A DNA stretch of 64,000 nucleotides from G963668605 sp963668605 (GCA_963668605.1 OY764903.1:1488001-1552000), one strand, 5' to 3'. Counted from the stretch's first letter, positions 8,458-18,113 are shown. Notes: a model not told the origin generated them from the letters alone. Numbers and translations: made by a program.

Positions 8458-10686
8458 TTAGCGATTCCGTGAGCCGCCGCGCGATTCAGCGCCGCGGCTG
8501 CTTCCGCCACTCTCGCTCCGCGCCGGAGCGTTGCTCGTCCGGCCCTCGCCACTGGAGGGGCTCTCCACTCTGGCCGGAGCGCTACTTGAACGGCTCTCAC
8601 CACTGGAGCGGCTCTCCACTCGGGCCGGCGGCGGTGCGGAACGCTGCTGTACGATCGGCGGGCTGATGTGGATCGGCTCGCTCGACCGGGTGCTGCGTTC
8701 CGTGCGCGGAGACGACTGGCTGCGCGGCGCTTCGTACTGCGGCGTAGAGCGCGTGGTCGGTTGCTCGGTGCGCGGCGCGGCGGATCGCTCCGGCCGGCTG
8801 CTGCTACCTTCAGAACGCTGCCAGCCGCTCGATGTGGAACGCTCCTGCTGGGCCGGTGCGCTACTCTCGACGCGTGCCGGTGTGCTCCCGCGGCTTTCCG
8901 GCGCGTTGCGTACCGCCTCCGACTGCCGTGGGGCGGGTTCGCCAAAGCGGCGCCAGGATTCAGTCTGTCCCGTGGCGCCCCGGCCCGTATCGGTCCGCGT
9001 CGGGTTGGACGGCTGGGCGCTCCGGGTCGCGGTCGAAGTGCCCGCGGCCGGCTCGCCAAACCTGCGCCATCCGCCCTGGTTGGTCGGCTCGGCCTGCCGC
9101 GTTGCGGGCTGCCTTGCCTCGGTCTGGCGCGGTACGCTCTGCCGGGTCTCGGGTTGGCGAGTCACGCCGCCCGCTCCGTCGCTGGTCCCGCTGTTGCGCA
9201 CTGTTGCCGGTTGTGCGCTGCGAGTCTCCGCTGGAGAAACGCTGCGTGACATCCGCTCCATGCCGCGGCGCTGCTCCTCAAAAGGAACGCGCTCCACTTG
9301 CGTTGCCGGACGGCGGCTGACGAAGCGGCTATTCTCGCGCGTCTGCGCCACCTGCGTACCGCGCACTTCCCGGTCGGAGATGCGCAGGCTCTCCCGTGTC
9401 GGCGTCATCGGCAGTGCGCCGCGCGCCACACTCGCCGAGCGCAGTTCCTGTTCGGAGACGCGGTTGTAGCGTCCGCCGCCGCGCAAGAACTCGTCGGCCG
9501 GGGCTCCTGTGATCGCGTTACGCACGTTGGCGTTGCGATACACATTGGTGATGTTCACGTTGTTCACAATATGGACGTTGTTGTTTACGTGCCCGCCATT
9601 CCGGAATCCGCCGTACATGCCGCGTCCGTACCACGGGTAGTAAGTCTCATACGGCGCCAGCGGAACCCAGCCGACATTGCCGAATCCGATGCCCACGTGC
9701 GTACCGCTGTAGCCGCCCCAACCGACAAAGGCCACAAGACCCGGGCTCCAGTAGTGGCGCGAACTCATGCTGCCCGGCCACCAGCACCAGCCATGCCTCG
9801 GAGAGTTGAACCAGCGGCCGTAATGGTACGGCGCCCAACCCCACGGATCGTAGCTGACCCAGCTCCATCCGTAGTAATCCACCCAGGACCAACGGCCATA
9901 GTGATATGGCGACCAGCCCACAGCCACGCGCGGAGCCCATACCCAGCCGTAGTTGTCGGCCTGGACCCAGGAGCCGTAACCGTCCAGATCCTCGGCGCCA
10001 TACACATCGTGGCTAACATATTGATAGCTCTGCGAGCGCTCCAGGTCGTTGTCGCGCTGCAGGTTCCAGCGGTCCCAATCGTCGTTGGGGATCGCGCCGG
10101 CAATCTGATATTCGGGATCGGAGGCGTTGCCGCGTGCGATCATCGTCTTTCCGGACTTCAGCGCCTGGGAGCCGCGCGGAGTGAAGATGTCGACTTCCCC
10201 GCTCCGTACTGTCACTTCGGACGTGCCATCCTCAAGGACGGTAATGCGGTAGGTTCCCCGTTTGGTCGGGCGTACCGACAGGTTGGGCGTGCTCAACTCG
10301 ACTTCGGCGTTCGTATCGCGCAGAACGCGAAACGTCACAGTGCCGCGCGCCACCTGAATCTGGTAGCGCTGGTTTTCAAGTTCGGAGAGCCGAACCTCGG
10401 CGAGCGACCCGACGCGCAATAGGTTCGCATAGTCGAACTGCACCTCCGCGCGCGAGCCCGCTGCCGTCATCAGCTGGTCCTCGACCACCAAGGGCGCATT
10501 GATTGCAGCCGCCACAAGATCGCCTGAGTCTCCGCGGCGCACAGTCACGTCGCCGTTCAACACGCTGATGCGAGCCACGCCGCGTCCCGGTCCTTCTTCA
10601 CTACTCTGGGCCTGGCACGGTGCGGCAATGGCCACGCTCAGCATCATCACCGCCAAAGCGGTTTTCCTCAACATCGTGGTTTTCAT
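8458..10686 (-). CDS. Secreted FecR-domain protein with DUF6600-like Trp/Tyr repeats
   Basis: The protein has 742 residues. ATG 10686 is preceded by GGAAGGAGA. A signal peptide (about 1-27) leads into a FecR-type beta domain (ARISVLNGDVTVRRGDSGDLV through VRSGEVDIFTPRGSQALKSGK, about 35-190). A Trp/Tyr/Gly-rich segment follows (about 225-370), with repeats such as YGSWVQADNYGWVW, PYHYGRWSWVDYYGWSWV and APYHYGRWF, which matches the DUF6600 pattern. The last 260 residues are low complexity, rich in Ser, Arg, Pro, Gln and Thr. There is no membrane anchor or sigma/anti-sigma neighbour, so it is probably an envelope or matrix protein rather than a signalling FecR. It ends at a strong terminator. 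Confidence 0.85.
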   Translation of the reverse strand: MKTTMLRKTALAVMMLSVAIAAPCQAQSSEEGPGRGVARISVLNGDVTVRRGDSGDLVAAAINAPLVVEDQLMTAAGSRAEVQFDYANLLRVGSLAEVRLSELENQRYQIQVARGTVTFRVLRDTNAEVELSTPNLSVRPTKRGTYRITVLEDGTSEVTVRSGEVDIFTPRGSQALKSGKTMIARGNASDPEYQIAGAIPNDDWDRWNLQRDNDLERSQSYQYVSHDVYGAEDLDGYGSWVQADNYGWVWAPRVAVGWSPYHYGRWSWVDYYGWSWVSYDPWGWAPYHYGRWFNSPRHGWCWWPGSMSSRHYWSPGLVAFVGWGGYSGTHVGIGFGNVGWVPLAPYETYYPWYGRGMYGGFRNGGHVNNNVHIVNNVNITNVYRNANVRNAITGAPADEFLRGGGRYNRVSEQELRSASVARGALPMTPTRESLRISDREVRGTQVAQTRENSRFVSRRPATQVERVPFEEQRRGMERMSRSVSPAETRSAQPATVRNSGTSDGAGGVTRQPETRQSVPRQTEARQPATRQAEPTNQGGWRRFGEPAAGTSTATRSAQPSNPTRTDTGRGATGQTESWRRFGEPAPRQSEAVRNAPESRGSTPARVESSAPAQQERSTSSGWQRSEGSSSRPERSAAPRTEQPTTRSTPQYEAPRSQSSPRTERSTRSSEPIHISPPIVQQRSAPPPARVESRSSGESRSSSAPARVESPSSGEGRTSNAPARSESGGSSRGAESRGGSRNR

Positions 10687-10746
10687 TGCCGTTCTCCTTC
10701 CCGTACGTCACTCTTTATAGCAAATTCCGGCCCAAACCGGAAGTCT

Positions 10747-10774
10747 TTGATTTCGTGACTACTTACGGTATGAT
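10747..10774 (+). promoter_or_regulatory. Candidate sigma-70 promoter for the YfhO-like gene
   Basis: TTGATT (10747-10752) and TATGAT (10769-10774) are 16 bp apart. The ATG begins only nine bases after the -10 box, so transcription from here would give an almost leaderless mRNA. No ribosome-binding site is visible before the ATG, which fits. Confidence 0.45.
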
Positions 10775-10782
10775 GGCGCTGT

Positions 10783-13017
10783 ATGGAACTGGCTGAAAAC
10801 CACCACGCCGGGCGGATTGGGCCACTTCGCCACTGGAGAGCCCTCGCCGGACCCGCGCTGCTCTTCGTGATTCTTACCGGTTTCTTCTGGAAGCCCGTGT
10901 TAACCGATCAATACACCTGGCTTGATGGCTCCGACACCGCGCGCATGATTCTGCCATGGTTCCAACTGCAAGCCGGGGAGTGGCACGCGGGACGGCTGCC
11001 GCTCTGGGATCCGTATCTGTGGGGCGGCCAACCGTTGCTCGCGCAAGCGCAACCGGGCACGGCGTACCCGTTTAACTGGCTGCTCTTTTCCCTGCCCCTC
11101 CAGGATGGTTGGATCTCCCAGAAGTTCCTGCACTGGTATTTTGTGCTGCTGCATTACATGGCCGCTCTGTTCTGCTATTTCCTGTGCCGCGACTTGAAGC
11201 GCTCGCGCTGGGCCTCGCTCATCGCAGGAACAGTCTATGGCCTAGCCGGATTTGTCGGCACAACCGTATGGCCACAGATGCTGAATGGCGCGATCTGGGC
11301 GCCGCTGGTTTTCCTCTTTTCGCTGCGCATCTTTCGCGGCGAACGCCCTGTGCCGAACGCCGCGCTGGCCGGTGCAAGCCTCGGATTGGCATGGCTGGCC
11401 GGACATCATCAATCTCCTCTGTATCTATCGCTTACGATCGGAATCCTATGGTGTTACCAGATGTTTCGTACGGGCCGTCCCCACTGGACGATGTGGAAGC
11501 CGATACTTGTTTTCGGTCTCTTCGCGGGTCTCGTCGGTGCGCTCCAGATTTTGCCCTCCTACGAATACGGACAGTTGGCCAGCCGCTGGGTGGGAACCGA
11601 GAGTCTGGCCCGTTGGAACGACACGGTGCCTTACGCCGTTCACACGCGCTATGGACTGGATTCAGAGGGATTGCTCAGCATTGTAATCCCAGGCATTGAA
11701 AATAATGCCAGTCCGTTTATGGGGATAGCGGCATTTTCGCTTGCTTTCCTTGCAATCTGCTTCGCGTGGCGTTACCCGGAAGTCCGCTGGCTTACCGTCG
11801 CCGGAATCTGCGGATTGCTTTTCGCACTCGCCGGACAAAACGTGCTGCACGGCGTGATCTACTCGCTGGTCCCCATCGTGGAAAAGGCCCGCAACCCGTC
11901 GCACGCAATCGCAATCTTTAACTTTGCATTTGCAGTGTTAGTCGCTTATGGAATAGATGAGTTATCCTCTCAGGAGGACCGCTGGAAAGGGTGGCCAGCC
12001 GGCATCGCGGTGGCCAGCGGGAGTCTCCTTGTTTTTGCGGCTGGGCTGGAACTTCTGGGCAAGCATATTCGCGATGATCGCATCCCCGTGGCTGCTTTCT
12101 TTGCGCTGCTGTTCGCGGCTGTTCTGGCGGCGCGTAGGCTGGGACGCATCGGGCGGAATGCGGCCTGCCTGGCGGCGCTGTGCTGCATCGTGATGGAACT
12201 CGGCCTCGTCGTCGGGTATCATTTTCCCCATAACAGCGAAAAGACCCGCTTGGCGGAACTCACCGCGATGGCGCAGGATTCCGACGTCGTCGCGTTTCTG
12301 CGCAAGCAGGCACGCCCTTTCCGCGTCGAAGTCGACGCAAAAGACGTGCCATACAATTTCGGTCAATGGTATGGAATCGAGACGATCGGCGGGTATGTGG
12401 CGGGGGTCACCAGCAACCGCCTCGTCAACGACGCCTATTCAGCCCGCTTCCGCAGCCTCGCCGGCGTCGCCTTTTCACTCTCCCGCAAACCTCTGCACCA
12501 AGGCTGGAAGCAGGTTTTTGAGGGCACATCAGGCTTGAAAGTCTTCGCAAACCCCGATGTGTTTCCCCGCGCGTGGGCCGTACATCGCGTCACAATGGTG
12601 AATACAGAGGATGAGATAAATACATTTACTACTCAGACTAACAATGACTTACGCAACAGCGCCGTCCTGTTGGGCGGTGTCCCTCCCGCTCTGGACAACT
12701 GCGCCGGCAATGATCAGGTAGAGGTCATACGCCATCAAAGCGATCGGGTAGAAATCGCTGCGAGTTTGCCATGCAAGGGCCTTGTGATCGTGAGTGACAC
12801 CTTTTTCCCAGGCTGGGAGGCCAGAGTGGATGGCCGCAAGACACCCATCCGCGAAGCCTACGGCGTCTTTCGAGCTGTGGAAGTGGGAGCGGGTCGGCAC
12901 ACGATCACGATGGTGTTCCGTCCGAAGTCCATCTATCTGGGCGCCCTTCTCAGTTTTGCCGGTTTGGCCGGAGCCGCTCTGCTTCAGGTGAAGCGTCGTC
13001 CGTCCGCTCAAGCGTAA
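10783..13017 (+). CDS. YfhO-family multi-pass membrane protein
   Basis: The protein has 744 residues with about twelve hydrophobic segments in the first two thirds (for example LLFVILTGFFW, FVLLHYMAALFCYFL, LVFGLFAGLVGAL). An early loop has WLDGSDTARMILPWFQLQ and ends at LPLWDPYLWGGQPLLAQAQPGTAYP, the typical YfhO signature. The C-terminal soluble domain closes with VSDTFFPGWEARVDG and a last membrane helix, also typical. YfhO proteins resemble GT-C glycosyltransferases and are linked to glycosylation of cell-wall or lipid acceptors. The substrate cannot be told here. Its stop overlaps the convergent ABC-F gene by ten bases. Confidence 0.85.
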   Translation: MELAENHHAGRIGPLRHWRALAGPALLFVILTGFFWKPVLTDQYTWLDGSDTARMILPWFQLQAGEWHAGRLPLWDPYLWGGQPLLAQAQPGTAYPFNWLLFSLPLQDGWISQKFLHWYFVLLHYMAALFCYFLCRDLKRSRWASLIAGTVYGLAGFVGTTVWPQMLNGAIWAPLVFLFSLRIFRGERPVPNAALAGASLGLAWLAGHHQSPLYLSLTIGILWCYQMFRTGRPHWTMWKPILVFGLFAGLVGALQILPSYEYGQLASRWVGTESLARWNDTVPYAVHTRYGLDSEGLLSIVIPGIENNASPFMGIAAFSLAFLAICFAWRYPEVRWLTVAGICGLLFALAGQNVLHGVIYSLVPIVEKARNPSHAIAIFNFAFAVLVAYGIDELSSQEDRWKGWPAGIAVASGSLLVFAAGLELLGKHIRDDRIPVAAFFALLFAAVLAARRLGRIGRNAACLAALCCIVMELGLVVGYHFPHNSEKTRLAELTAMAQDSDVVAFLRKQARPFRVEVDAKDVPYNFGQWYGIETIGGYVAGVTSNRLVNDAYSARFRSLAGVAFSLSRKPLHQGWKQVFEGTSGLKVFANPDVFPRAWAVHRVTMVNTEDEINTFTTQTNNDLRNSAVLLGGVPPALDNCAGNDQVEVIRHQSDRVEIAASLPCKGLVIVSDTFFPGWEARVDGRKTPIREAYGVFRAVEVGAGRHTITMVFRPKSIYLGALLSFAGLAGAALLQVKRRPSAQA

Positions 13018-14645
13018 ATGCCCGGCGCCTCGTGTCCCAACTTCTGGACGTACTCTGCGTACGAGCCCGGATAGACCAGCGGCTCGCGATCCTTGCCGCT
13101 TTCTCCTCCGAGTTCCAGAACCCGCGAACCGAGCCCGCGCAGGAACATACGGTCGTGCGAGACGAAGATCATCGTGCCTTCGAAATCCTTGAGCGCCTCG
13201 ACGAGCATCTCTTTCGTGGCCAGATCGAGGTGATTGGTTGGCTCATCGAGCACAAGGAAGTTCGGCGGGTTGTAGAGCATCCGCGCCATCGCGAGGCGCG
13301 ACTTTTCGCCGCCCGAAAGCGCGCGGATGGACTTGTCGACATCGTCTCCGGAAAACTGGAACGCCCCGGCGAGCGTGCGAAGAGAGCCGAGTCCATCTTG
13401 CGGGAAATCCTGCTGGAGTTGCTCGATCACGGTCAAGTCCGCATCGAGCACGTCCAGGGATTGCTGTGCGAAGTAGCCCATTTGCAGGCTCGCACCCAGC
13501 CGCACAGCGCCGGCATCAGGAGTTGTCGCACCCGCAATCATCTTTAGCAGCGTGGTCTTGCCCGCGCCGTTGCGGCCCATCACGGCCCAACGCTCGCCGC
13601 GTCGGATAGTGAGACTGAAGCCATCGTAGAGCACGCGCGCGCCGTAGCTCTTGTAGACATCCTCGATCATCGCAACCTGGTCGCCGGAACGCGGCGGAGT
13701 GCGAAACTCAAACTTCACTATCTGGCGCCGCTTGGGCAGTTCGATCTTTTCGATCTTGTCGAGGGCTTTGATGCGGCTCTGTACCTGCGCGGCTTTCGCG
13801 GCGTGCGTCCGGAAGCGGTCGATAAAGCGCTGTTCCTTGGCCAGCATGGCCTGTTGCCGTGCAAACGATGCCTGCTGGTTGGTCTCGCGGATCGCACGCT
13901 CGCGCTCATAGAAATCGTAGTTGCCCGAATACGCGATGATCTCGCCGGCATCGATCTCCGCAATGCGCGACACGATGCGGTTCATAAACTCGCGGTCGTG
14001 CGAGGTCATTAGCAAGGCGCCCGGAAACGACTTGAGAAACTGTTCCAGCCAGATGATCGATTCGAGGTCGAGGTGATTGGTCGGCTCGTCCATCAGCAAC
14101 ACATCCGGCCGCCCGAGCAGCACGCGCGCCAAGGCGACACGCATTTTCCAGCCGCCCGAGAGCGCCCCGGAGTCGCTATCGATCTGGTCGTCCTGGAAGC
14201 CCAGGCCGTGCAGCACCTCGCGAGCCTGCGCTTCGAGTGAATAGCCGCCGAGATGCTCGTACTCTTCCTGCACTTCGCCGAAGCGCACGAGCGTGCGGTC
14301 CAACTCGTCAACCCGCACGGGATCTTCCATCGTGCGCTGCAAATCCTCGAGTTCGTGATGCAGATCGCCTACTCGTCCGCTGCCGGCGATCGCTTCGTCG
14401 AGGACGGAGCGGCCCTGCATCTCCTCGGCGTCCTGACGGAAATAGCCGATGGTCAGCTTCTTCGGCACCGAGACGTTGCCGTCGTCGGGAGACTCCTCGC
14501 CGGTGATCATGCGGAAAAGCGTGGTCTTGCCGGCGCCGTTGGGACCCACCAGGCCGGCCTTCTCGCCGGGGTTCAACTGAAAGGAAGCGTCGATGAAGAT
14601 GAGCTGTTTACCATACTGCTTGTTGATGTTAGAAAAAGAAATCAT
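13008..14645 (-). CDS. ABC-F family ATPase
   Basis: The protein has 545 residues with two ABC cassettes and no membrane segments. Cassette 1 has Walker A GPNGAGKT (34-41), signature LSGGWKMRVALAR and Walker B LLMDEPTNHLDLES. Cassette 2 has GRNGAGKT, LSGGEKSRLAMAR and FLVLDEPTNHLDLAT. The linker between them is a charged helical stretch (REFMNRIVSRIAEID through QVQSRIKALDKIEKIELPKRRQ). ABC-F proteins act on the ribosome in the cytoplasm. The overall form is closest to the YbiT/Uup-type housekeeping members rather than resistance proteins, but I cannot assign a subfamily by eye. Confidence 0.93.
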   Translation of the reverse strand: MISFSNINKQYGKQLIFIDASFQLNPGEKAGLVGPNGAGKTTLFRMITGEESPDDGNVSVPKKLTIGYFRQDAEEMQGRSVLDEAIAGSGRVGDLHHELEDLQRTMEDPVRVDELDRTLVRFGEVQEEYEHLGGYSLEAQAREVLHGLGFQDDQIDSDSGALSGGWKMRVALARVLLGRPDVLLMDEPTNHLDLESIIWLEQFLKSFPGALLMTSHDREFMNRIVSRIAEIDAGEIIAYSGNYDFYERERAIRETNQQASFARQQAMLAKEQRFIDRFRTHAAKAAQVQSRIKALDKIEKIELPKRRQIVKFEFRTPPRSGDQVAMIEDVYKSYGARVLYDGFSLTIRRGERWAVMGRNGAGKTTLLKMIAGATTPDAGAVRLGASLQMGYFAQQSLDVLDADLTVIEQLQQDFPQDGLGSLRTLAGAFQFSGDDVDKSIRALSGGEKSRLAMARMLYNPPNFLVLDEPTNHLDLATKEMLVEALKDFEGTMIFVSHDRMFLRGLGSRVLELGGESGKDREPLVYPGSYAEYVQKLGHEAPGIYA

Positions 14646-14736
14646 CCAGAATACTTAAGGCTAGCAGAGGCTGCCTGCAGATCGCGCAGGCCGCGCATTG
14701 CCGCCGGCGCCTGGTGAGTGTTACGCTGAGACCGCA

Positions 14737-15153
14737 ATGAGGCGCTGGCGCAAGTTCCGAGCCCTAAGCTCCGCGGAACGCCGCTTGCTGCTACGTACGG
14801 CAATTCTGATCGCTTGCGTGCGCGCCGCGCTGTTGCTCGTGCCGTTCCTTCGCTTGAAGAACTATCTCACGAGCTGGGCTGCGCGCCATCCGTGCCACGA
14901 GTCACTCCCGGTTGAACGAATCATCTGGGCAGTGCGCACCGCTGCTCCGTACATTCCCCGCGCCACCTGCCTCACGCAAGCCTTGGCGGCGAAGTACCAA
15001 CTCGAGCGATTCGGCCACCGTGCCCAACTACACATCGGCGTCGCAAAGCGAGACGGCAGGTTTCTGGCGCACGCCTGGTTGGACTGTGACGGGGCCACCG
15101 TGTTAGGCGGGGAGGTCGCCGGCCGGTACGCGCCGCTTCTGGCGATCGAATAG
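14737..15153 (+). CDS. Lasso-peptide B2-like transglutaminase-fold protease, orphan
   Basis: The protein has 138 residues from ATG 14737; the upstream start at 14698 adds 13 unlikely residues. The N-terminal half is a basic region with hydrophobic helices (RTAILIACVRAALLLVPFLRL). The C-terminal half has the B2 (Transglut_core3) pattern: PRATCLTQALAAKYQLERFGH with C78, then HIGVAKRDGRFLAHAWLD with H112 and D116 as a Cys-His-Asp triad. In lasso peptide pathways this enzyme cuts off the leader peptide. No cyclase (asparagine-synthetase-like), leader-binding B1 protein or precursor is visible nearby, so its present role is unclear. Confidence 0.75.
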   Translation: MRRWRKFRALSSAERRLLLRTAILIACVRAALLLVPFLRLKNYLTSWAARHPCHESLPVERIIWAVRTAAPYIPRATCLTQALAAKYQLERFGHRAQLHIGVAKRDGRFLAHAWLDCDGATVLGGEVAGRYAPLLAIE

Positions 15154-15161
15154 CTGCTCGG

Positions 15162-17042
15162 CTACTGGACGTGTATAGTCACAACGTTCGATGGCTGGCC
15201 GTCAACCGTGAGTGTCACGTTCGTCTCGCCGCTGCCGCGCAGCGCCGGAACCAGCGCGACATCGACTTGGTCCAGTCCGCTGAAGTTCGGCGTTGGCCCG
15301 GCATACAGCACTGGCACGTCAATGCCGTTGATCGTCGCCGAGACCTTGGCCAGCGCTGTGCGGTTCCTGATTCCCGTGCCATAAAACGAGACGTAGATTT
15401 GCGAGGCCGTGCTCAGTACGATCGGCGTGGCGACGCAGCCCGTAGCGCCGCATTGGAATACAGGCACCGTTGTGCGCACAAGCGGATTCGTGACCTGCGC
15501 AGCGATAGCCGTCGCCGCGGCCACACCGCTTCCGGCGCTGTTCATGCTGAATAATCTCGGAACGACCGGTGCGACCGGCGTGGCAAAAGTCTGCGTCGCC
15601 GCTGCGTTGGTAACCACGAACGTCGCCGGACCCGCAGCCATGCCCTCGGGAACCACGAAGTTGATCTGGCCCGGCGAGACGTAGTGCAGTCCGGCTTGGC
15701 GCCGTATTCCGGACGCGTCCGTCGCCGTAAGCGTTACGCCTCCCAATGCAGGCGGCAACGGTTGCGAAGTGGCCTGAGCCGTTCCAGCCGCGAGATTCGC
15801 GCCATAGAGCGAAGCAAGCGAACCCGGCGCTACAGCGCTGCTGGGAGCCGCCGCGGATTGCACGGCGTTGCCCGCGATCACCGCGTAGTAGCGGGCCATC
15901 CAGTACGGCAGGATGTAATCGATCCCGGAGCCGTCAATGACTCCGGTGCCCCCGGAAAGTTGGAAGGGACTGCGCTGCCAGAGAAAGTCGGTCGGCGGCC
16001 GCAACGCAACAGGCACAGGCGCACAGGCTTCTTCGCCGCAGACCGCAACTGTCCTGGAGAGGTCAACGAAGAAGTCGCGCTTCGGCCGTTTTAGCCATTC
16101 GTCAAGCAGGGTGCGCATCTCAGCATCCCGGGAAGTATCGGGTCCCTGCAAGGCGCGGTCGATCACGTCGAAGAAAGCATTCTGATGCGGAGCGGTATGG
16201 TTGCGCACGATCTGGTACGCCTCGAGATTTGTGCTGTTGTTCTGCAACCGTACCAGGTGGAAAAAACTCATGTACGCCAGATTAAATTTGAAATAGGCGC
16301 TGTTGCTCTGTACGTCGACGAGCACTCCGGTCTTCATCGGCGGAACCAGAAATGGACCGGAGACTGTGTTCGACGGATCGACGTGCCGGGCCACCTCGAG
16401 CAGCATCTGCAACTCCTCCGGGCGTACTACGAAGGTGCTCGTAATCGAGTCGCTTGGCGACCACTGGTGCCGGGAGATATAACCGATCAGGCGTGTCGCC
16501 AGGTCACTGACGCCGGCTTTGACGGCTGGGTCGTCTACGAAGTCAAACGCAACGCCCAATCCGAAAAACGCTCCGACGATCTGGTCGCGCGAAATATCGC
16601 CGACCCACAGCCAAGGCGGATTCCGGATGATCGTGTGATCCTGCCCCTCCTCGTTCGCAATGCCGGCGGCGTAAGGCGAATCCAGAGGCACCATGCAGCG
16701 CGCAAGTTGATTGGTGCCGGTGACGTCGGCCAACCCCTTCAACGCGGCGAGCGCCGCTTTCACGTTGCGCAGGGCGTCGGCCGATTGCGTCACTTTATAG
16801 CGGAACGATTCGGCGGCCAGGTAGGCGCCGGTCCATAGTGCCGAGTCTCCGCCGCGCGTGTAACCGATGATCTGGTTGCTTCCTGGCCCCGCGTGCATCG
16901 GGTCGAGTATCGCACCAAACGGCACGTGCCGGGCTTGGATCTCTGTCGAGATCGCCAGCGCGTCGGCTTCGGACGCGGGCGCCACGGAAGCGCGGGCGAA
17001 GAGTATTGCGAAAGCGGTCAGGCAAGAAATCGGAATACGCAC
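15162..17042 (-). CDS. Secreted protein with Solibacter-type C-terminal domain
   Basis: The protein has 626 residues with a signal peptide (MRIPISCLTAFAILFARASVAPAS). Residues about 30-390 look like an alpha-helical toroid (GYTRGGDSALWTGAYLAAESF, NPPWLWVGDISRDQIVGAFFGLG), as in many carbohydrate-active or cyclase-like helical barrels. Residues about 400-626 form an Ig-like beta region: VAPGSLASLYGANLA, LHYVSPGQINFVVPE, IYVSFYGTGIRNR, and a final TVDGQPSNVVTIHVQ. I recognise this as the Solibacter uncharacterised C-terminal domain (TIGR03437-like), a strong taxon marker. Its substrate and activity are unknown. Confidence 0.8.
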   Translation of the reverse strand: MRIPISCLTAFAILFARASVAPASEADALAISTEIQARHVPFGAILDPMHAGPGSNQIIGYTRGGDSALWTGAYLAAESFRYKVTQSADALRNVKAALAALKGLADVTGTNQLARCMVPLDSPYAAGIANEEGQDHTIIRNPPWLWVGDISRDQIVGAFFGLGVAFDFVDDPAVKAGVSDLATRLIGYISRHQWSPSDSITSTFVVRPEELQMLLEVARHVDPSNTVSGPFLVPPMKTGVLVDVQSNSAYFKFNLAYMSFFHLVRLQNNSTNLEAYQIVRNHTAPHQNAFFDVIDRALQGPDTSRDAEMRTLLDEWLKRPKRDFFVDLSRTVAVCGEEACAPVPVALRPPTDFLWQRSPFQLSGGTGVIDGSGIDYILPYWMARYYAVIAGNAVQSAAAPSSAVAPGSLASLYGANLAAGTAQATSQPLPPALGGVTLTATDASGIRRQAGLHYVSPGQINFVVPEGMAAGPATFVVTNAAATQTFATPVAPVVPRLFSMNSAGSGVAAATAIAAQVTNPLVRTTVPVFQCGATGCVATPIVLSTASQIYVSFYGTGIRNRTALAKVSATINGIDVPVLYAGPTPNFSGLDQVDVALVPALRGSGETNVTLTVDGQPSNVVTIHVQ

Positions 17043-17145
17043 GGCGGCTTTCGGCTCCCTTCTAAGAGTAGGATAGCTCCTGTGTCCCCCATCGCGCCTC
17101 CGCTGCTAATACAATAGGTTCGAATCTCGATTGGGGAATCTTCGT

Positions 17146-18078
17146 ATGCAAAGACAGTATCTGAATCGCAGAGAGTTTGTTAACGTAGCCGCGGGCGCAG
17201 GAGTTGCGCTCGGAGCGGCGCCCGGCCTGTCAGGCGCGGGCTCGGGCATGTACGTTTCGCTGAACGGCTCGCTCACGGCTGGTAAGGCTGCGTGGCCCGA
17301 GTTCGCGCGCCTGGCCGCCCGTCTCGGCTATGGTGGCGCCGATGTGAACCTGAATGGGGCATTGAAGGAAGGCCCGGATGCGACGCGCGCACTATTCACC
17401 GAACTGAAGATCAAGGCCACTATGATGTCTCTTCCCGTCTCACTCAAAGACGAAGAGTCATTTCAGGCGAGCCTGAAGAGAGTCGATGAGGCCGCGAAGT
17501 TCGCCTCAGCCATCAATGCGCCGCGCATGACCTGTGTCATCATGGCCTCCAGCGAAACGCCAAAGGCGGAGCTTCGCAAGATCTTCAAAGACCGGCTTAG
17601 CGCGGTGTCCGAAATCCTGCTGCGCTCCAATGTCCGCCTCGGCCTCGAATTTCTAGGGCCGTTGGAGCTTCGCAAGCGCGCGCCGCACGAGTTCATCTGG
17701 CGCATGGACGAGATGCTTGCGTTTGCCAAGGAATGCGGACCAAACATCGGGCTCCTACTGGACGCATGGCACTGGTATCACGCCGGCGCCACAGCGGCCG
17801 ACATCGTCGCGGCGGGCAAGGCGCGCATCGTGCACGTGCATGTCTCCGATTGTGTGAAGCAGACGCCGGAAGAGGTGCGCGACAACCGGCGCGTGATGCC
17901 AGGAGAGGGCGTCATCGATCTTGTCGCGTTTTTCCAGGCGCTCAAAAAGATCGGCTATGAGGACGGTGTGAGTCCGGAAGTGCTCGGCGGAATCCAAAAA
18001 GATTGGCCGGCCGAGAAGGGTGCGCGCCTCGCACTCGACACGACGCTGGCTGTCATGCGCAAAGCGGGTGTGGCGTAA
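17146..18078 (+). CDS. Tat-exported sugar phosphate isomerase/epimerase-like TIM-barrel protein
   Basis: The protein has 310 residues. I prefer ATG 17146, with GGGGA in front, to the TTG at 17131. It begins with a Tat-like signal (YLNRREFVNVAAGAGVAL). The body is a xylose-isomerase-like TIM barrel: LGLEFLGPLELRKR, ECGPNIGLLLDAWHWYHAG, ARIVHVHVSDC, and a final EDGVSPEVLGG. The conserved Glu, Asp/His and His/Glu metal ligands of the family appear in these strands. The gene is 35 bp before a Tat-exported Gfo/Idh gene on the same strand. Such epimerase-like proteins with Gfo/Idh partners also occur in 3-keto-sugar pathways, so a role there is plausible. Confidence 0.8.
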   Translation: MQRQYLNRREFVNVAAGAGVALGAAPGLSGAGSGMYVSLNGSLTAGKAAWPEFARLAARLGYGGADVNLNGALKEGPDATRALFTELKIKATMMSLPVSLKDEESFQASLKRVDEAAKFASAINAPRMTCVIMASSETPKAELRKIFKDRLSAVSEILLRSNVRLGLEFLGPLELRKRAPHEFIWRMDEMLAFAKECGPNIGLLLDAWHWYHAGATAADIVAAGKARIVHVHVSDCVKQTPEEVRDNRRVMPGEGVIDLVAFFQALKKIGYEDGVSPEVLGGIQKDWPAEKGARLALDTTLAVMRKAGVA

Positions 18079-18113
18079 TTGCGATAAGATTCCGGATCAA
18101 GAAGGGAACGCCC

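Noticed and set aside
17117..17126. GGTTCGAATC, like a tRNA T-arm
   Set aside because: No acceptor stem, anticodon arm or D-arm can be built around it in either direction.
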